A stretch of 64,000 nt of DNA from Mesorhizobium hawassense. GTDB lineage: Bacteria > Pseudomonadota > Alphaproteobacteria > Rhizobiales > Rhizobiaceae. Positions 63,107-64,000 of the stretch are shown piece by piece. Made by a program: the position numbers and the translations under genes. The first letter of the stretch is position 1, and every line of letters starts with the position of its first letter. The stretch covers positions 62,001 to 126,000 of the forward strand of contig NZ_QMBP01000013.1 in NCBI RefSeq assembly GCF_003289945.1, in the 5' to 3' direction. Under the pieces are notes generated by a model that searched no databases, had not been told where the DNA came from, and worked only from the letters and a program-made list of their open reading frames with translations.

Positions 63107-63847
63107 ATGCCCGCCAAGCTTTCGGTCAACCTCAACGCCATCGCCATGCTGCGCAACCGCCGCGACCTGCCGTGGCCGAGCGTCATCGGCATTGGCCGTC
63201 TGGCGCTCGCCGCCGGCGCGCATGGGCTGACGGTGCATCCCAGGCCCGACGAGCGGCACACCAGGCATTCCGACCTGCCCGAGATCAGGGCGCTGATCGA
63301 CGACGAGTTTCCGAAGGCGGAATTCAACATCGAGGGCTATCCGAGCGAGGATTTCCTGGCGCTTGTCGAGAAGAACCAGCCCGAGCAGGTGACGCTCGTG
63401 CCGGATGATCCGGCGCAGGCGACATCGGACCATGGCTGGAACTTCGTCGCCCAGGCGGCGTTCCTCACACCGATCGTCAAGCGATTGAAGAAAAGCGGAT
63501 TGCGCGTGTCGCTGTTTTCCGACGCGGACACGGAAGGGATAAATGCGGCCCGCGATACCGGCGCTGACCGTATCGAGCTCTATACCGGCCCCTATGGCGG
63601 CTTTCACTCCGATTCCGAGAAGGCGGCGAAAGAACTGGAACGATTGGGAAAAACCGCGGACGCCGCATTCGTGGCCGGACTTGGCGTCAATGCCGGCCAC
63701 GACCTGACCGTGCAAAACCTGCCGGCATTGGCCAGACGCATCCCGGCATTGGCCGAAGTATCGATCGGACATGGGTTGACAGCGGATGCGCTGGAGTATG
63801 GCATGGCCGGCACGGTCGGGCGGTTCTTGAAGGCCTGCGGATGGTAG
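63107..63847 (+). CDS. pdxJ: Pyridoxine 5'-phosphate synthase
   Basis: Condenses 1-deoxyxylulose 5-phosphate with aminoacetone phosphate to form the vitamin B6 ring. It is a 246 aa TIM barrel. The conserved KLSVNLNAIAMLRNRR, GLTVHPRPDERHT, EQVTLVPDD and ELYTGPYGG segments contain the catalytic His and Glu residues. The ATG beginning MPAKLSV is the standard start. In some genomes pdxJ is near acpS or rnc; here the neighbour is a SpoIIAA-like gene. Confidence 0.95.
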   Translation: MPAKLSVNLNAIAMLRNRRDLPWPSVIGIGRLALAAGAHGLTVHPRPDERHTRHSDLPEIRALIDDEFPKAEFNIEGYPSEDFLALVEKNQPEQVTLVPDDPAQATSDHGWNFVAQAAFLTPIVKRLKKSGLRVSLFSDADTEGINAARDTGADRIELYTGPYGGFHSDSEKAAKELERLGKTADAAFVAGLGVNAGHDLTVQNLPALARRIPALAEVSIGHGLTADALEYGMAGTVGRFLKACGW

Positions 63848-64000
63848 GGCGCCTTGCGTAATTTCGGCGGTTTTGGTGCGTCCGGCGCGTTGCGGCGACC
63901 CCGGAGCGTGGCGAATCCGGTGACGTGGGGTTCGTGGTGCTAGCCAACGCCGGCGAAACAGAATCGCTCGAACGTTCGGGCCATGCCGAAAGCGAGCGGC
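63848..64000. other. Unassigned tail of the window
   Basis: The last ~150 bases hold no frame I can support on either strand and no clear terminator or repeat. A gene may begin just beyond the window. Confidence 0.5.

Noticed and set aside
63687..63947. A - strand frame overlapping the end of pdxJ
   Set aside because: Mostly antisense to pdxJ, with Arg/Thr/Pro-rich composition and no ribosome site.

Overview
The window looks like chromosomal DNA of a GC-rich alphaproteobacterium in the order Rhizobiales, most likely Mesorhizobium or a close relative. The evidence is a two-piece, circularly permuted tmRNA gene encoding the tag ANDNYAEARLAA, a LOV histidine kinase with a single-domain response regulator, the alpha-type ClpXP adaptor SspB, the order folA-hflK-hflC-degP-serB-miaA, and short palindromic repeats of a kind common in rhizobia. 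The genus is inference. I see no phage, plasmid, insertion sequence or CRISPR array. The sequence reads as core chromosome with accessory patches.

Layout. 0-3 kb: a sugar-type ABC transporter (binding protein, one-domain ATPase, permease). 3-9.7 kb: UvrD helicase with an unusual in-frame insert, PQQ glucose dehydrogenase and a dienelactone hydrolase. 9.7-11.3 kb: a blue-light LOV kinase/regulator pair whose ribosome binding site lies inside a strong hairpin. 11.4-17 kb: an EamA exporter with a divergent Lrp regulator, a thioesterase, an FAD-linked dehydrogenase and a DyP peroxidase. 17-26.6 kb: a giant AsmA protein, a MarR/ClC pair with a perfect palindromic operator, SspB, and a TetR/MFS efflux pair. 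26.8-27.2 kb: ssrA. 27.4-32.1 kb: thyA and a molybdate locus (stand-alone Mop protein, modABC, short ModE). 32.1-41.4 kb: CobF with an extra C-terminal domain, a DUF4424 protein, folA, hflKC, degP, serB and miaA. 41.5-46.3 kb: a diguanylate cyclase, a HerA-type ATPase, and XRE-cupin and LysR regulators. 46.4-48.2 kb: a two-gene oxidative phosphonate degradation module (TmpA/TmpB type). 48.4-53.8 kb: a flavin monooxygenase, then ilvB-ilvN preceded by a leader peptide and attenuator, and a LysE exporter. 54-58.6 kb: an RND efflux pair. 58.7-61.3 kb: a cobalt-type nitrile hydratase operon followed by an EF-G-like protein with no GTPase domain. 61.5-63.8 kb: a RecD-like helicase, a SpoIIAA-like protein and pdxJ.

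How the parts fit. Several regulators sit next to their likely targets with visible operators: MarR beside ClC, TetR beside MFS, ModE beside modABC, LysR beside tmpAB, and XRE-cupin overlapping its own start codon. Branched-chain amino acid synthesis appears to be controlled by ribosome-mediated attenuation. Two related palindromic repeat families recur between genes. One member, or a relative, appears to have entered uvrD and stayed in frame.

The most interesting items are the TmpA/TmpB phosphonate module, the EF-G-like protein without a G domain, the ilvB attenuator with a nearly leaderless leader peptide, the hairpin over the LOV kinase start, the CobF fusion, and the intergenic repeats that show a compensatory stem change.
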